Shown here: piece after piece, positions 45,235 to 56,709 of the stretch | Position numbering within the stretch: position 1 is the stretch's first letter | How the letters are laid out: every line of letters starts with the position of its first letter | Origin: Isoetes taiwanensis | Lineage: Eukaryota > Streptophyta > Lycopodiopsida > Isoetales > Isoetaceae | Length of the DNA: 64,000 bases | Reading direction: 5' to 3' | NCBI GenBank assembly: GCA_021234155.1 | Contig: JAJEKV010000071.1 | Location: 4,836,483 to 4,900,482, forward strand | Translations under genes and position numbers: made by a program | The notes under the pieces: generated by a model | Told to the model about the DNA's origin: nothing | Seen by the model: only the letters and a program-made list of their open reading frames with translations | Database searches by the model: none

Positions 45235-45917
45235 CGCTTCTGTTGACAAGTGTTCATAGATTTCTGGCACTTCTGGTTGTAAATATTTGGGCTGCCTTGT
45301 GAATGTTGTGAATAATATTCTTTTAACCCTGAGAATGGGAGATAAAAAATATATAATGGAAATGGAAAATATATAAGGATTGATATATGGGGCCTTGGTA
45401 TTTATAGCGATTTATACAAAAAATTTATCGTGGCTGCCATTTCTCTTTCCCAACCCCACTTGTTTCATATCCTTTGTCTCGGTCTTTATGTCCTTTGTCT
45501 ACTTGCTGTGCATGAAATTTGTCTGGCAATGAACATGTATCAATTCGTTTGACAATGAACGTGGCAATGAACATGTATCATTCGTTTGACAATGAACGGG
45601 TATAATTCGTTTGACAATGAACGTGTATAATCTAAGAACATGCAGCATTTGAACCTACACTATTGCCTCGTATTGGGAGTCCCGCTAAATTTTTGGGAGT
45701 CCCGCTAACCCGATTTTCCAATAAATTTAGAATGCAACCTGCAATAATATCCAATAAGTTAATAAAAAATTGAAGATGAAGGGGTCCAAATTGCGAAAAG
45801 CTTGTAGGAAGAGTTTACAAAGTTCAATGTAACTTGAAGTGCTAAGGGTACATTTGCACGTGCAGTTAACAGGAATATACCGTTTATAAAAAAATATACC
45901 GTTTATAAAAAAAAAAC
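45235..45917. other. Intergenic DNA with short tandem repeat
   Basis: Contains the 3' flank of the SYLF gene, the 27-bp tandem repeat at 45524-45632 and AT-rich DNA leading into the next ORF. The ACCGTTTATAAAAAAA motif is duplicated at about 45880-45915. Confidence 0.5.
45524..45632 (+). repeat. Tandem GACAATGAACGTGTATAATTCGTTT
   Basis: Four to five imperfect units of 22-27 bp, all containing CAATGAACRTG with TCGTTTGA between. Confidence 0.85.
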
Positions 45918-46562
45918 ATGGGTGATTTTTTGCAGGAGCAACTGAGGAACATGCTCTACCGCACAACTATGGAGCTTGAGAGCATGAAGACGGCAGCAAA
46001 GGCAGAGGCTGAGCTGCATGCTAAAATGCAAAGGGATTTAGAAGTGTTGCTTCATTCGGCAAGGAGAGAAAGGGACAAATTAAAGGAGCAGCTTTTATAC
46101 TTGGAGCATAGGTGCAATATGCCTTCGGTTTTGCCTCAGAAATCCGCCCAAATGGAGCATTTTCTGTACCACGCCCAAGAATGCGACGCTTTTGCAGAAG
46201 AGGATTCAGTGTCCAATATGCCTTCAATTCTGCCTCAAAAATCTGAGCAAATGGAGCAGCACCAGTCCCATGAATGCAACCTTTTCGTAGAGGAAGATTC
46301 AATGTCGATGCCTGCTGGTTTAAGATCCGGCGGATCAAGCAGTGATGATTCTATGGCGAACAAGTGCTCAGGGTTTTCGGGGATGGGTTATAATTTTGAG
46401 AGTTTGCCAAAAAAGGGCAAGCTTTTGCATGGTTATGAGAGAGATAACACTGGGACGAGGGTGTTATGCCCTATTATAACAAACGAGGGCCGGATGGTAT
46501 TAAAATATTTAAGCGCCATATTTCCAATTGGGCCTTCTCTCGCAAGTGACACTTGCAGTTGA
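45918..46562 (+). CDS. DUF1635-like coiled-coil protein exon
   Basis: A 214-codon frame. The first 65 residues, with LRNMLYRTTMELESMKTAAK and RERDKLKEQLLYLE, form a coiled coil resembling the plant-specific DUF1635 N-terminus. The middle holds two copies of a duplicated segment (NMPSVLPQKSAQMEH and NMPSILPQKSEQMEQ). ESLPKKGKLLHG near residue 168 matches the GKLL motif that in relatives starts the C-terminal block, but the usual LLLAGPLP tail is missing. Instead the frame runs into a repeat also found at 47190 (46441-46491), giving RVLCPIITNEGR, and stops at 46562. The ATG at 45918 follows an AT-rich stretch, and 'TTTGCAG|GAG' just inside (about 45942) could be a splice acceptor, so this may be an internal or last exon. 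Function unknown. Confidence 0.5.
   Translation: MGDFLQEQLRNMLYRTTMELESMKTAAKAEAELHAKMQRDLEVLLHSARRERDKLKEQLLYLEHRCNMPSVLPQKSAQMEHFLYHAQECDAFAEEDSVSNMPSILPQKSEQMEQHQSHECNLFVEEDSMSMPAGLRSGGSSSDDSMANKCSGFSGMGYNFESLPKKGKLLHGYERDNTGTRVLCPIITNEGRMVLKYLSAIFPIGPSLASDTCS
46441..46491 (+). repeat. GGGTGTTATGCCC repeat inside the DUF1635-like ORF
   Basis: GAGATAACACTGGGACGAGG, then GTGTTATGCC and ATAACAAACGAGGGCC match the start of the repeat at 47190 in the same orientation, with a few changes. Confidence 0.8.
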
Positions 46563-47189
46563 AAGGGGTTTTTAAGAGGTAGTTCTATATTAGGTGCACA
46601 AATGTTGACATGGATTTTTAAGAGGTAGCTACATTAGGATGTTTGTTTGTTTTAATCAGGATGGTTAGTGACAATTCATTTCTCATATACTTCAAATGAT
46701 ACTGATATTTTAGGGATCAAGGATGAAATTCTTGTTGGAAACAAGAATCAAGTATCAAGTATTGTATTGTTTTGAAGTAGCAATTTTGATTGATTGTGAA
46801 AATATGACTTTGAAGTATGATTTAAGCCACTTCACCTTGAGGACACGGAGGGCAACCCTCCGTGCGCAGCACCTTGTTTATTTGGTCAAAAGTGCTAATT
46901 TCGAGATATTGTGTTTTTTCAATGGTTTAGTTGAATGTGAGGGATAAGTCAAATATGGGGGTTTTGACCCCATCTTGACTTGCACTTGAGGGCTGGAATT
47001 CCGCCCCATGGAATATGCTGTGAGATATGCCAGCATCCAATGGTCCCAAGGTGTTATTCATCGATTATCCTAGGGTGTTGACATTCCCTAAAATTCGAGC
47101 CACCGAAGTTATTTGCTAATAACATCCGTCAAAGCAATGGTTCAGATTAAACCTTACCGTGTAAACCCGAGAACCAGTGCCATAAGAAA
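46563..47189. other. Intergenic DNA
   Basis: No gene supported. Lies between the two copies of the GGGTGTTATGCC repeat and might have been inserted together with them. A small dyad, AGGGCAACCCTCCGTGC, lies near 46850. Confidence 0.4.
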
Positions 47190-47293
47190 GGGATAACACC
47201 CTGGAACGAGGGTGTTATGCCCCACTATAACAAACGAGGGCCGTGTGAGCACGGGCAGTATGGGCATAACACCCGAGCTCTAGGGTGTTATCC
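47190..47293. repeat. Paired AACACCC/GGGTGTT dyads (MITE-like)
   Basis: Two dyads, 47190-47223 (GGATAACACCCTGG...GGGTGTTATGCC) and 47261-47293 (GGCATAACACCCGAG...GGGTGTTATCC), are inverse copies of each other around about 37 bp. Together they look like a small inverted-repeat element of about 104 bp. Confidence 0.75.
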
Positions 47294-47561
47294 GCCTTAA
47301 CAACTTGGGCCCGAGAGTTTTATAGTGGTTTTGTAGTGATTTTATGGTGGTCTTCATAACAAGCTAGGTGTGGTAACACCATTGCAATCAACGGCTGAGA
47401 TTTCATCTCAGCACTAAAACTCGAGGGCCTTGTTGAGAGAGGAGGGAGGAGAATCATGGTTGGGTGCAATTACTCCTTAATTTGCATGTTGCTGGACTTC
47501 GTCATGGTCATCAGTTATGGTGCTCGTCATCGTGACACTCTCACCAGAACCCTGTCCTAGA

Positions 47562-48111
47562 CATTAGGGTTTTTTTGAGATTAAAAAAGGGCCTTCAAAA
47601 CATGCCAACTAAGCCAAATGAAGATAAATGAACTACCAATCAGAAATCAGAGCCTGACGGGTCCAGTCAGCAAAACTATTATAACTAACTCACGGGATCA
47701 CATTTTCTAGCATAACTATTGATAGAAAAGTCCAAATGAGCTCTCGTTTAGTGCAATAGACAGATCTCGTTGAGATCTTTCCAACCTTAGGTGCTTTGCA
47801 CATATTTTAACCACTTATGATTGTCAAAACTCCAAAAAATATGGTTTTTACCATTTTTTACTATCCTATGGGGCTAAAAGATATGCAAACCACCCAAAGT
47901 TGGAAAGATCTCAATGAGATCTATCTATTGCACCAAACAAGAGCTCATTTGGACTTTTCTATCAACAGTTATGCTAGAAAATGTGATCGAGTGAGTTAGG
48001 TATAACTGTTTTGCTGACTGGATTACTAGTTCTGTTTTCTGATTGGTAGTTCATATAGCTTAGTCAGCAGTTCTTAGAAGGCCCTTTTATGATCTCAAAA
48101 AATCCCTAATG
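47562..48111. mobile_element. Foldback element with arms of about 260 bp
   Basis: The left arm (47562 to about 47825, beginning CATTAGGG) and right arm (about 47850-48111, ending CCCTAATG) are inverse copies over nearly their full length. Shared blocks include CATTTTCTAGCATAACT, TTGATAGAAAAGTCCAAATG, GAGATCTTTCCAAC and GGGCCTTC. Only 20-25 bp separate the arms. Long arms with almost no interior define a foldback or very long-TIR MITE. I see no certain target duplication; TA at each end is possible. Confidence 0.85.
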
Positions 48112-50239
48112 GATTGTTAAGTATGTTGACCTTTAAAAAAATGGAGATGGTGCAACGTTAGCCCCAACAACTTCACCTTGACCATCATGGAGAGGTTGTT
48201 GACCAATATAGTTGGCTGGAACGTAACAGGAGGAAGGTGCTTACAACTCATAGAGTGATACAATTCTTGAATGTGTCTGACCCTCGATAATAAAAGATGG
48301 GGAAAACTTCTTTTATGGACCAGAGTAACCTGACAATGGTGAGAGCTTGCATCTAATGTAGAGAGCACAGACGGAACTCAAATTGAGGGAGTGCAAGATC
48401 TGCCTCTTTCAATATGAACATTAGAAACTGAAAGGCCACGATCAATCTCTTTCTTTGTTAACAAGCGACTTGCTCAGTGGCTTGTTGAAGAACTTCGTAC
48501 GTGGTATAGTCTCAATAGAATATGATGAGAAATGTTTGAAGAAATCTATCTGAGACTCGGTGTCAGCAATAGTTTTAGTTTTTCGGTTCAGGTTCGGGAT
48601 GCATATTCATACAAGAATGGCATAGGCAGCGACATCCCTTTGTTACTCTTTACTTGAATTGTTTAATAAATGTACAAAATCAACAACAATTAGTGAATTA
48701 CATTTAACCCGTATAGTATTTTGCAAGCCTCGCTATACGATTTAACCTAGCTTGTGGGAGCATACCCCATAAATGAGGACTACTATCTACGACCCAAAAT
48801 GAAGCATAACTTGCAAATATACCCATCCAATAGCCCTCGATGCCCGACATCAACGAACATGGGATACCATATATTGTAGAATACAAAATAGGGCAAATAC
48901 CCCTGGAGCACACCCATATGTTGTAGAATACAAGGTGGTGTAAATATCCCTAGAGCACATCTTCTTCTCGTTAGGTTGCCTTGAAGCCTCAAATACCTCA
49001 ATAATATATCATGGTCTTTCAGACCATTGACATATGCTTAGGGTCGAAGGCAACCTTGTGGCAAGTAATAAAAACAAATAAAGGAAAGCAATAACATAGC
49101 ACGATTACCTTACGAAAAGACAAACAAATGTATAAATAATAAAAAAAATGTATGCCAATATAAATCATAATAATATGTATTCAAGATACAAATTGAAATT
49201 ACATTACAAACAGAGATTTCAAGACATCATATATATAGTTTGTCCATTGGCAACAATTTAGCTTATTACAACTTGCAACTTTGGTCTCCATCCTATGGAA
49301 TAACCCTTGCCCAACACGGAAATCACAACTATGCAACCATACAACTTGACGAACCTTACTTCAGAGCTTTCTTCACATGGATGCACATCACGAAGAGATC
49401 TGCAAATTATGCTTTAAGAGGTACGTCCTTCTGTTTTTCTTTTAGTGGCTAAAATACAAGTGAAAGCAATGAAATTAATCATGGACACAGTACTGCAGCT
49501 TGCTGCCTGCGTAAACACAGCATCACAGCTTGCCACTCAAGCATAATAAGTTATATCTATATAAATTGTGGATTTGTGAGTTCTAGCTCTGATACAAACG
49601 AAGCTAATCTGCAGATTTACAGTTAAGATGAATCATGTATGGAGGATGATGGTTGCCAATTCTTAGGCTAACACAATACATGTCACTACAATTTCAAGAG
49701 CAAGTAAATACGTTTCAAAATAAAGAGAGGTTGATTCCTTGGGATGGAAATTCCTTGAGTTTGTTGACCAATAATAACAGGCAATCCACAGACTCACAAG
49801 GGACTATGTGGTCCATTGCTGCCCTCATTGAATTGCATGAGAAGTTGTTGATCACCAGTCAATGAACTATAATGATCTAAAAAGGATTGTTTCATGTGTC
49901 TGCTGACCGTTCTTTATTGGCCATTAACTCTTGATGGGAGGCAACCCTTAGAGCTGCGGTAAAAAGCTGGGAAACTCTATATGTGCTTGTCGACGACCAT
50001 TGAGGAATGCAAGAGACTCAAATTCTTCCATACGCGATGGGTGGAAACGTCCATTCCCGTATCATACGGTGAGGCATTAGTCTTGAAGTTCCGAGGCGCC
50101 ATATCTTGTATTAGCATGGAAGTTTAGGCTGAAAAAACATCCAGGTACGAATGCCACAAGCAGGTTTATTTTTTTCCCTTCCGGCTCCATAGTTTTGGAT
50201 GTTTTCTGCTTCTTACAGATTGACAATGTTCGGTGTTGT
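48112..50239. other. Gene-poor DNA
   Basis: Short frames without domains. 48868-48960 carries a tandem duplication of TTGTAGAATACAA...AAATACCCCTGGAGCACA. Nothing else is supported. Confidence 0.4.
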
Positions 50240-50485
50240 GGCGTGAAGCACTTTGAAATCTGCTGCTCTTAGGAAGCTTAAGAGTCCCGGTGGTAACGTT
50301 CACAAGGGAATATCATGAAACGGTCGTTGAGCACTACAACAACCCTAAAAATGTAGGTTCATTTGATAAATCCAAATGTTGGTGCAGGACTTGTTGGCAC
50401 ACCAGCTTGTGGCGATCTGATGAGGCTTCAAATAAAGGTCGACAAGGTTACTGAAAAGATTGTCCATTCACGGTTCTTCTGTTGG
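50240..50485 (+). pseudogene. Fragment of iron-sulphur cluster scaffold ISU/ISCU
   Basis: The ISU/ISCU scaffold builds Fe-S clusters in mitochondria. A frame reading LLLLGSLRVPVVTFTREYHE continues VVEHYNNPKNVGSFDK, the conserved N-terminal block with the Y-H-x-x-V-x-x-H-Y-x-x-P core. A 5-bp loss near 50370 (relatives have D-K-N-D-P-N) shifts into NPNVGAGLVGTPACGD, containing the first cluster-binding Cys, and LMRLQIKVDKVTEKIVHSRF. Beyond about 50480 the sequence diverges: the F-G-C-G-S-A-I and LHCSMLAE parts with the other Cys residues are not found. No in-frame ATG precedes the block. The gene is shifted and 3'-truncated, so a pseudogene or retained fragment. Confidence 0.7.
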
Positions 50486-51259
50486 CAAGTATTTTGGTTT
50501 TTACCAGATATAGTACCTATTTATGTTGTTTCTTATGTATGTCCTGGTAATGTATGATGCAGCTTAAAGAGTTATTTGCAGAAACAAGTTCGGCAAAGGA
50601 GTTTTAGGCTACAAAAATATGAAAAACATACAGGTAAAGCCTCAAATGCATCCTCTGTTTGTTCTGACAGTTTCACAGTTCTCTTTCTTAGGTTTTTTGC
50701 GCAAGGTAGTTTCTATAGGTTCTATAATGCTAGATTAAAATAAGGTTTTGGTTATGGTTGAAGGACAGAATATAGGTGCTTTATGCTATGTTAATCAGTG
50801 ATTTCAAAGTGTTTAGTAACTAGGGCTAAGAACTGGGATAAACTGGTGGCAGAAGTGAAAAAGGAGGTGTAACCATCATCCAATTAAATTGGGATTATGT
50901 CAACTCCAAAATCACGCCAACCTGCTATTGTCTTCTAGGGGGTTTTTGTTTTTTTTAATCTTTTTTTTTGGACTTCAAAAATAACATAAGGTTGCGATTC
51001 ACGTGTGACTTTTCATATGCGAATTGAAATATGCAGAAATGAAGAGCAAGTTGCTAACATAGATGAGACAAATATTGCTTGCTCGATAGATGATAATATT
51101 AGGTTTGATAATAACAAATTGCATTATTTGCGAGGCACTTCCAGACTCGAAATTATCGCTACATGGCACAAATATCATACAAAAATATCATATATTCCAA
51201 TAAAACATTAAGGGATCAATCCATGTTTTTCCACGTATTTAACAAGGTGTGGTTCCATG
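50486..51259. other. Spacer between ISU fragment and element D
   Basis: AT-rich, with T-runs near 50940-50970. LKELFAETSSAKEF can be read near 50570-50610 but fits nothing I know. No element boundary is recognised. Confidence 0.35.
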
Positions 51260-54100
51260 TCACCGTTCTATCCGGCCTGGTAACGAATCTAACACTTCAC
51301 CCACCGTCATCCCCATAGCCAAATTATGCATAATAGACACAAACTTCACGTAAAAATCATCCGTCAAGAAAGTTTTTGGATCGTAAGATGGTGGATTCAG
51401 GGCCTGTGTTTGATTGTAGAAGCATTTGAGAGCATCATCATCCACTATGATTATATCATCCTTATTCTCGATACCAAGTTCGTCCATCATGTTACTCAAG
51501 TGTTTGATGAAGATAGGCTTGCCTGTTGGATCCTTGGGATTAGTGAACTTCACACATTTGTTCTGATCCCAAAGGGTCAACCAATGTCTAAATATTTCCA
51601 AAGTGCCTCCAAAGTATCCTTGATGTTCCTTAGTTCCATGGATGACCAAATACCAACTTCGAAATAACACGAATGCCTCGCCTAGCATCTCCTTCAAGTG
51701 CGGCCGCGGATAGATCCACTTGGTGTTTGATTCTACCGGTGTTAATGAAACCGTTCTCTAGCCACTTTATTTTTCGGAAAAGTCTTGCAAAGGACTCCGT
51801 TTAGGTCGAACACCACAACCTTCTTAGAAACGCAATGGAAGCTGAAACATCAAACATGTATCCGGTCAGCAAGATACGATAACACAAACAATACAAACGC
51901 GCCAAGCGTGATTTGAAATAGTCATAACCAAATCGCGCTCGGCGTGATTTAGTTTGACAACGAAAAATAATCAAAGCACGCTTGGCGATTTAATTCAAAG
52001 GTAATACAAATTAAATCACGCTGTGGCGCTATTTAAATGGGCAAGGCCATACCTATCATCTTCGGGTTTTCGGCCGTCATCTATCCATCATTCTCCCTTC
52101 GCCACCCTTAATCTTAGTCTTCTTCGATTTGTTAGAATTGTTATTTTCTATTAGTTCCACAAGGTCCTTCACAAACTGACATTATTTTACTATTGATTTG
52201 GCAAACCTGCGGAATCACTAGAGCCGCCGTTGCCTTCATTTTCGGTTTCCTGTCAATTAGTTCATTGTTAACTTGTGAATCTACTCTATTGTTGCTTGCA
52301 TCACCGCAATGTGGGCAAAAATATTCCCTAAGTTAGCCGCCATCACGATTACTTTGAGCAACCAGTTTAGCGGCTATTTGTTCATTCTCGCTTTCCTTAT
52401 CAGTGCATAGATTACTAGTTCCCACTCCGAAGCAACGCCCACTTTCGAATTGGACAAGTCTACTAGACTTTTGATTGCTGATGATTTCAGGTTGCCATAA
52501 GGGCCTTTAGGAGACTTGGCAAGCACATGCATGAGGAATGGTTCAAGAAAGTCTTTGGCCTGCTCATCACTCACAAAGCAAAGTGACATCTTCTTGCACC
52601 CATAAGAGCCTCGGGCAATATAACCTCCAACATGAAGCTCCAAGCAGTTGTATCAATTGGAGCAAATGCCTCGACGAGGTAAGCAGCCATAGACGGGGAA
52701 ATCCATTTTTATTTAAGGGCCCTTCTCCTTAGTTTGTAGCTCGTGCTTGATTTCCCCACTTGGGGGGTCCCGATCCTCATCCTCTTTCTCGACTCATCCC
52801 ATTCTCGACCGATCCCGATCCGCTTTGAAAGAATATAGTTCTTATGTCCGGATCATCTAGAAGAAAACATTCCCATGCAATCGCTATTGTCACCCTTGGC
52901 CTTAGCAATATCATATTCCTCGCCCGACAAAGCATGGATATCATAATAAAGATCACATGTGCCATCTTCCGCCTGTTCATGACTCATTATCCTTAACATC
53001 ATATATTAGGCATCCCTCCCTAATAACTTTGAGGCACTCTGCATCATGAGCGCAGATAGTGCATGCAGATGTGACTCACCAAGGACAAACGATGACAATA
53101 GTGAAGGACCTCTCGGTTTGTCAATCCTATATACCGGTAAAGAAGCTACCGTAGTCCTTCCTCGGTTCATGCCCATATCTCCTCTCCCACCCCCGTTGTC
53201 CAACACAAAGAGTGATATATTTTTAAGGCCGGAAGTTGAATCGGCAAGAGACCTTTGTACCCAATGGAGACTGAATCATTTGGGATGTCGTCTTCTCCAA
53301 GAATCTTCTTCACAAGGGCCACTTTTCTTCTCAACTCGGCCCAATTACCTTAGGGGGTAGAGTCTCCTTATGTTTTGTATTTTTAGCCTTCCAATTCTTT
53401 AGGAAGTCCTTTGACCGAATACAAACTTCTTGATGTCATCATTATCGACCTTGTATTTGTCCAAAGAATCCAATTTCGGATAATGCCACATCCCCCGATA
53501 GCCTTTGTAACTAACTCCTCCAGGTGACTTCATTGTATCGTTACATCCTTTACATGATTGCAAAGACTCAACGAAGGACATCCTATCCTTGGTGAAAGCA
53601 CCCTTCTTGTATAAGACTTCCTTCTTTAAGCACCGGTCTAAAACCCAAATGGTCTCAAAGGATCGTTTAGCCCCCGAGTCTTTCTCATCTCTGTCACATT
53701 CAAGTCAAAGATGCTTACATCAGCGGGGAGGCACCCTACCCATAGTATCGGCGGCTTCCCTTGTGCATAAGCGTCCTGCATTCATTCCACTTGAGCCATC
53801 GCCTCCTTACAAAACACAATCTTATACGAAACCGTTGGTCCCGACTCTTTGATGAGCTTTCGGAGAAGGATCCGCAATGTCATCACCACCTTTTTCTTTG
53901 ATTTTCTTGCGGTCTTCTTCTTCTCAGTATAATTGTTGCGCGACAGAAGTCCGCTCCAAAGAGCTTGAATGCCTCGGACTTTGACCCGCCCTCGCCCGGT
54001 GGGCAATGGGCAGCCATATTCCACCCAATCGCTGACGGGCGGGCGCAGCTTGTTCAACGATGGACCGCAATAGTACGTACATTGAATCAAAGATCATAGA
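51260..54100 (-). CDS. Element D downstream exons, unknown function
   Basis: Minus-strand reading frames following the ParB-like block in the same element. From 5' to 3' on the gene strand: 54090-53782 (YYCGPSLNKLRPPVSDWVEY, then a KKKTARKSKKK basic patch), 53581-53399 (SCKGCNDTMKSP, YRGMWHYPKLDSLDKY), 53260-53006 (SLFVLDNGGGRGDMGMNRG and FVLGESHLHALSALM), 52980-52800 (DGTCDLYYDIHALSGEEYD), 52643-52374 (HVGGYIARGSYGCKKMSLCF and DEQAKDFLEPFLMHVLAKSP), and 51697-51260 (IFRHWLTLWDQNKC, ending VLDSLPGRIER). They are hydrophilic, protein-like and consistently on one strand, but split by introns or frameshifts I cannot all resolve. I recognise no enzyme family. They could be one large gene or several. 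Confidence 0.4.
51896..52032. repeat. Palindrome cluster D1 (CACGC-GGCGTG type)
   Basis: Four sites, GCGCCAAGCGTGA, GCGCTCGGCGTGA, CACGCTTGGCGA and CACGCTGTGGCG, centred near 51902, 51939, 51981 and 52022. Spacing is 36-42 bp, with AT-rich segments between. Confidence 0.8.
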
Positions 54101-54109
54101 ATAGAAACA

Positions 54110-54362
54110 CGCGCGCGCGATTTGAATAGAATTGATGAAGAGAAAAATCACGCCTGGCGTGAAATGAATAAAGTTACTAATGCAATTCCACGCCAGGCGT
54201 GCTTTCAAATCAAACCAATTCACGCCGGGCATGTTTTCAAATCATCGAATCACGCGCGTGTTTTCAAATCAATTGGTTGACTTGAAAACACTGGCGTGAA
54301 TTGATTGATTTCAAAACACCGGGCGTGAATTGGTTTGATTTGAAAGCACGCCTGGCGTGAAT
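54110..54362. repeat. Palindrome cluster D2 in intron after ParB-like exon
   Basis: Sites of the form CACGCCTGGCGTG, CACGCCAGGCGTG, CACGCCGGGCATG, CACGCGCGTG and CACCGGGCGTG are centred near 54155, 54195, 54227, 54256, 54292, 54321 and 54353, with spacing 29-40 bp. AT-rich spacers share TTTCAAATCAA, and 54187-54362 as a whole is an imperfect dyad. Confidence 0.85.
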
Positions 54363-54388
54363 ACAATTTATGAAACCAGGTTGATTAC

Positions 54389-55600
54389 CTTTTGTATAGA
54401 AATGTCTTCCCCATTTCATTCAAAGTTGCACTAATCTCAAACCAAATCTGCAGTGAAGTATTGGCATCCAAGATACGACACCTCCTATACGCATAGTGAT
54501 TGTAGAACACTTTTTGGCCTGTTTGTTCTGCCTGCCTGATGATGGCCTTTTGTGCCTCAACGGAATGCTGCCCGTCGATGATGACATATTTAATATCATC
54601 ACTTGATAATATCTCCTGGACGTTCGTCCACACAGCAGGCTTGTTCGAGATCATATCCCAAGGTAGCACATCCGCTGGCATAGGCATTTGACCTGGATTA
54701 CTAATCATGCTCTGAACAATCTCCATGGCATGTGCTGGATCATATCTTCTGCTAACATAAATGGAGCTTGGTGAACGGATGAGGGACTTCACATGGATCG
54801 CAAAAGTTTCCTTAAGACCCAGTGGATAATGGTCAGAGTATTTATTCAGCTTGTTCATGGCCTCTAGCTGCGCCACTCTGTCCTGTTCATTCTCAAAAAC
54901 AGAAGCCTCCATGCCTTCGACAACTGCAGGTTGAACATCCTTCCCTAGATCTAGGACCCTCTTAGAAGCTTTCAAGTCAGCTAATTCCCTAGCTTGCTGC
55001 AAATAGTGACTTGGTGTCGGTTTAGTGAACATGCCTCTACGCACAGCTGTAACCCCTTGGCAAATAGATATTGGCGAATCGCTACATTGGTTGGCCAACC
55101 ATACTTAAAACATGTCTCACCGTTCACATCTGTCTTCATGAACGTATCCTTGTATGCAGTAGCTCTACAGTGAGTAAGTCTGAGCAGATCTTTCTTCTGC
55201 TTCTGTGTAATCTCCAAGAGCAATTTGCAGTTGGTGTCATCCTCTTCCTCACAAGAGATTAGGATCCCTTGTTTGGCCATCTTGTCTGCTTCCTTTTTCC
55301 TCGAGAAGAGAGTTAAGTCGAGCTTGCCATTTGTCTTGGCAAGGTCAACGCATTCACTCGGCACCCTCGTCCATTTCCTCTTCGAGGCGTGCGAGGGTCA
55401 TTGGTTGCTATAAGAATCGGCCCTTCATCATCTAAGGTGAGATCATATGGTGCTGCATCACGATCCGGGTCGTCCCTTGCTTTCTTGGCGTGATTAGAAC
55501 TTCGAATTAGTAGGGGTTTTCTTCCTCTTGAGCATCGCAAATGAAGATGAGCACTTTTTAGAGTACTTTTTCGGAACAAGAGATCACGGCAGGCGTGCAT
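54389..55600 (-). CDS. Element D ParB/sulfiredoxin-like protein
   Basis: Minus-strand coding block joined from three frames: 55600 to about 55385 (basic HAKKARDDPDRDAAP and LTLDDEGPILIATNDP), about 55385-55050 (RVPSECVDLAKTNGKLDL, TQKQKKDLLRLTHCRA), and about 55050-54389 (TAVRRGMFTKPTPSHYL onward). The last part carries the ParB/Srx-like features: YDPAHAMEIVQSMISNPGQM, PADVLPWDMI, and YVIIDGQHSVEAQKAIIRQA, whose D-G-Q-H-x-x-x-A motif is typical of the ParB-N/DGQHR fold, then VFYNHYAYRRCRILD. It ends TFLYKR at a GTAATC donor (54388), and an intron packed with palindromes follows. Two one-base shifts (about 55385 and 55045) may be decay or sequencing error. ParB-fold proteins bind DNA and can bind or hydrolyse CTP; whether this one does is unknown. 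Confidence 0.5.
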
Positions 55601-55645
55601 TTAAACCTAAATTAGTACAAATCACGCTTGGCGTGTTGGTATCTC
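55585..55645. repeat. Palindrome pair D3 at the start of the ParB-like block
   Basis: CACGGCAGGCGTGC and CACGCTTGGCGTG lie about 38 bp apart, overlapping the first codons of the open frame that begins at 55600. Confidence 0.75.
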
Positions 55646-56709
55646 CTATTATTGACCATGCTATCGTTAATTTGAAACTAAATTATTTTGCATCCACATT
55701 TTAAGCTACATACCCTTCATGAATCCATATTTCACACTATTTAACCTCATTGAACATTGCTATCTCCAACTGTCTAACACCGCTATATTCTATATATAAA
55801 ATGAGCAAAATTATGTTCTCTAAGCGGACAATCGAGCATTGGCGATGTTAATATTTTAAAATTCATGCAAAGCATAATAACTCAAACTCATGCAAAGCAT
55901 ATTATCTCAAGGCAAGGAAATATCTCAAATTCATGCAAGCATAATACTCTCCACAAAGGTGTATACGTGGGCAAATTAAATACCTTGAATAGGGTTACGG
56001 TATTATGCGATCAACGCCCTCCAAGCTTGAGAAGAGCCGGGTTTAGAGATTCCTCTTCCACCGCTTCCTCCCTCCTCGCCGTCGCCTCGACCTCGATTCG
56101 CTTTAGAAGACATCTCACGGAGTCGCCTAGTATGAGTAGGAAGATTTCCGGTCGGATGATTTCGAGCCGCTTTCGAAGAAATAGCTTTTCTACCAGATGC
56201 GAGGGAAATAGAGAAATTTGAATTTCAAGAAAACACAAAAAATGGGTTTGAAATATTCTTGACACATACAAATAATAATGAGCGAAGACCCGCCCGTGGG
56301 CTTCTTTCATTAAGTTTTTAAAACCAATCTACCCAAAAAGTATCATGCCAAATTTATCCAGCCTAAGCGTAGTTAACCTAATCTTTCTTCTAATTCAATT
56401 TTCCGACCGGGAGGAGTTTCCATAGCGCCTTAAGCTTCTCAAATCAGCTTCGTGAGACTCAAATCAGCTTCTCAAGAATGGCTGCAATTGGTACTCATCT
56501 CATTCCAATAGCTTGAACATTAATTTCCAATAGTAGGTGTCAATAGCAATTTTTCGGTCGGTCGAAGATGAATGTTTCATGTTAACTACAAATCAGAAAA
56601 GGAAAGTAGGATTATGCAAGATCGACTCCATCGATCCGATTGTAAACTGTCATGGAATTCGCCGGGGGATAAGTACGTCCGGAAGTTACTGATTGATTAA
56701 CTCACAAGG

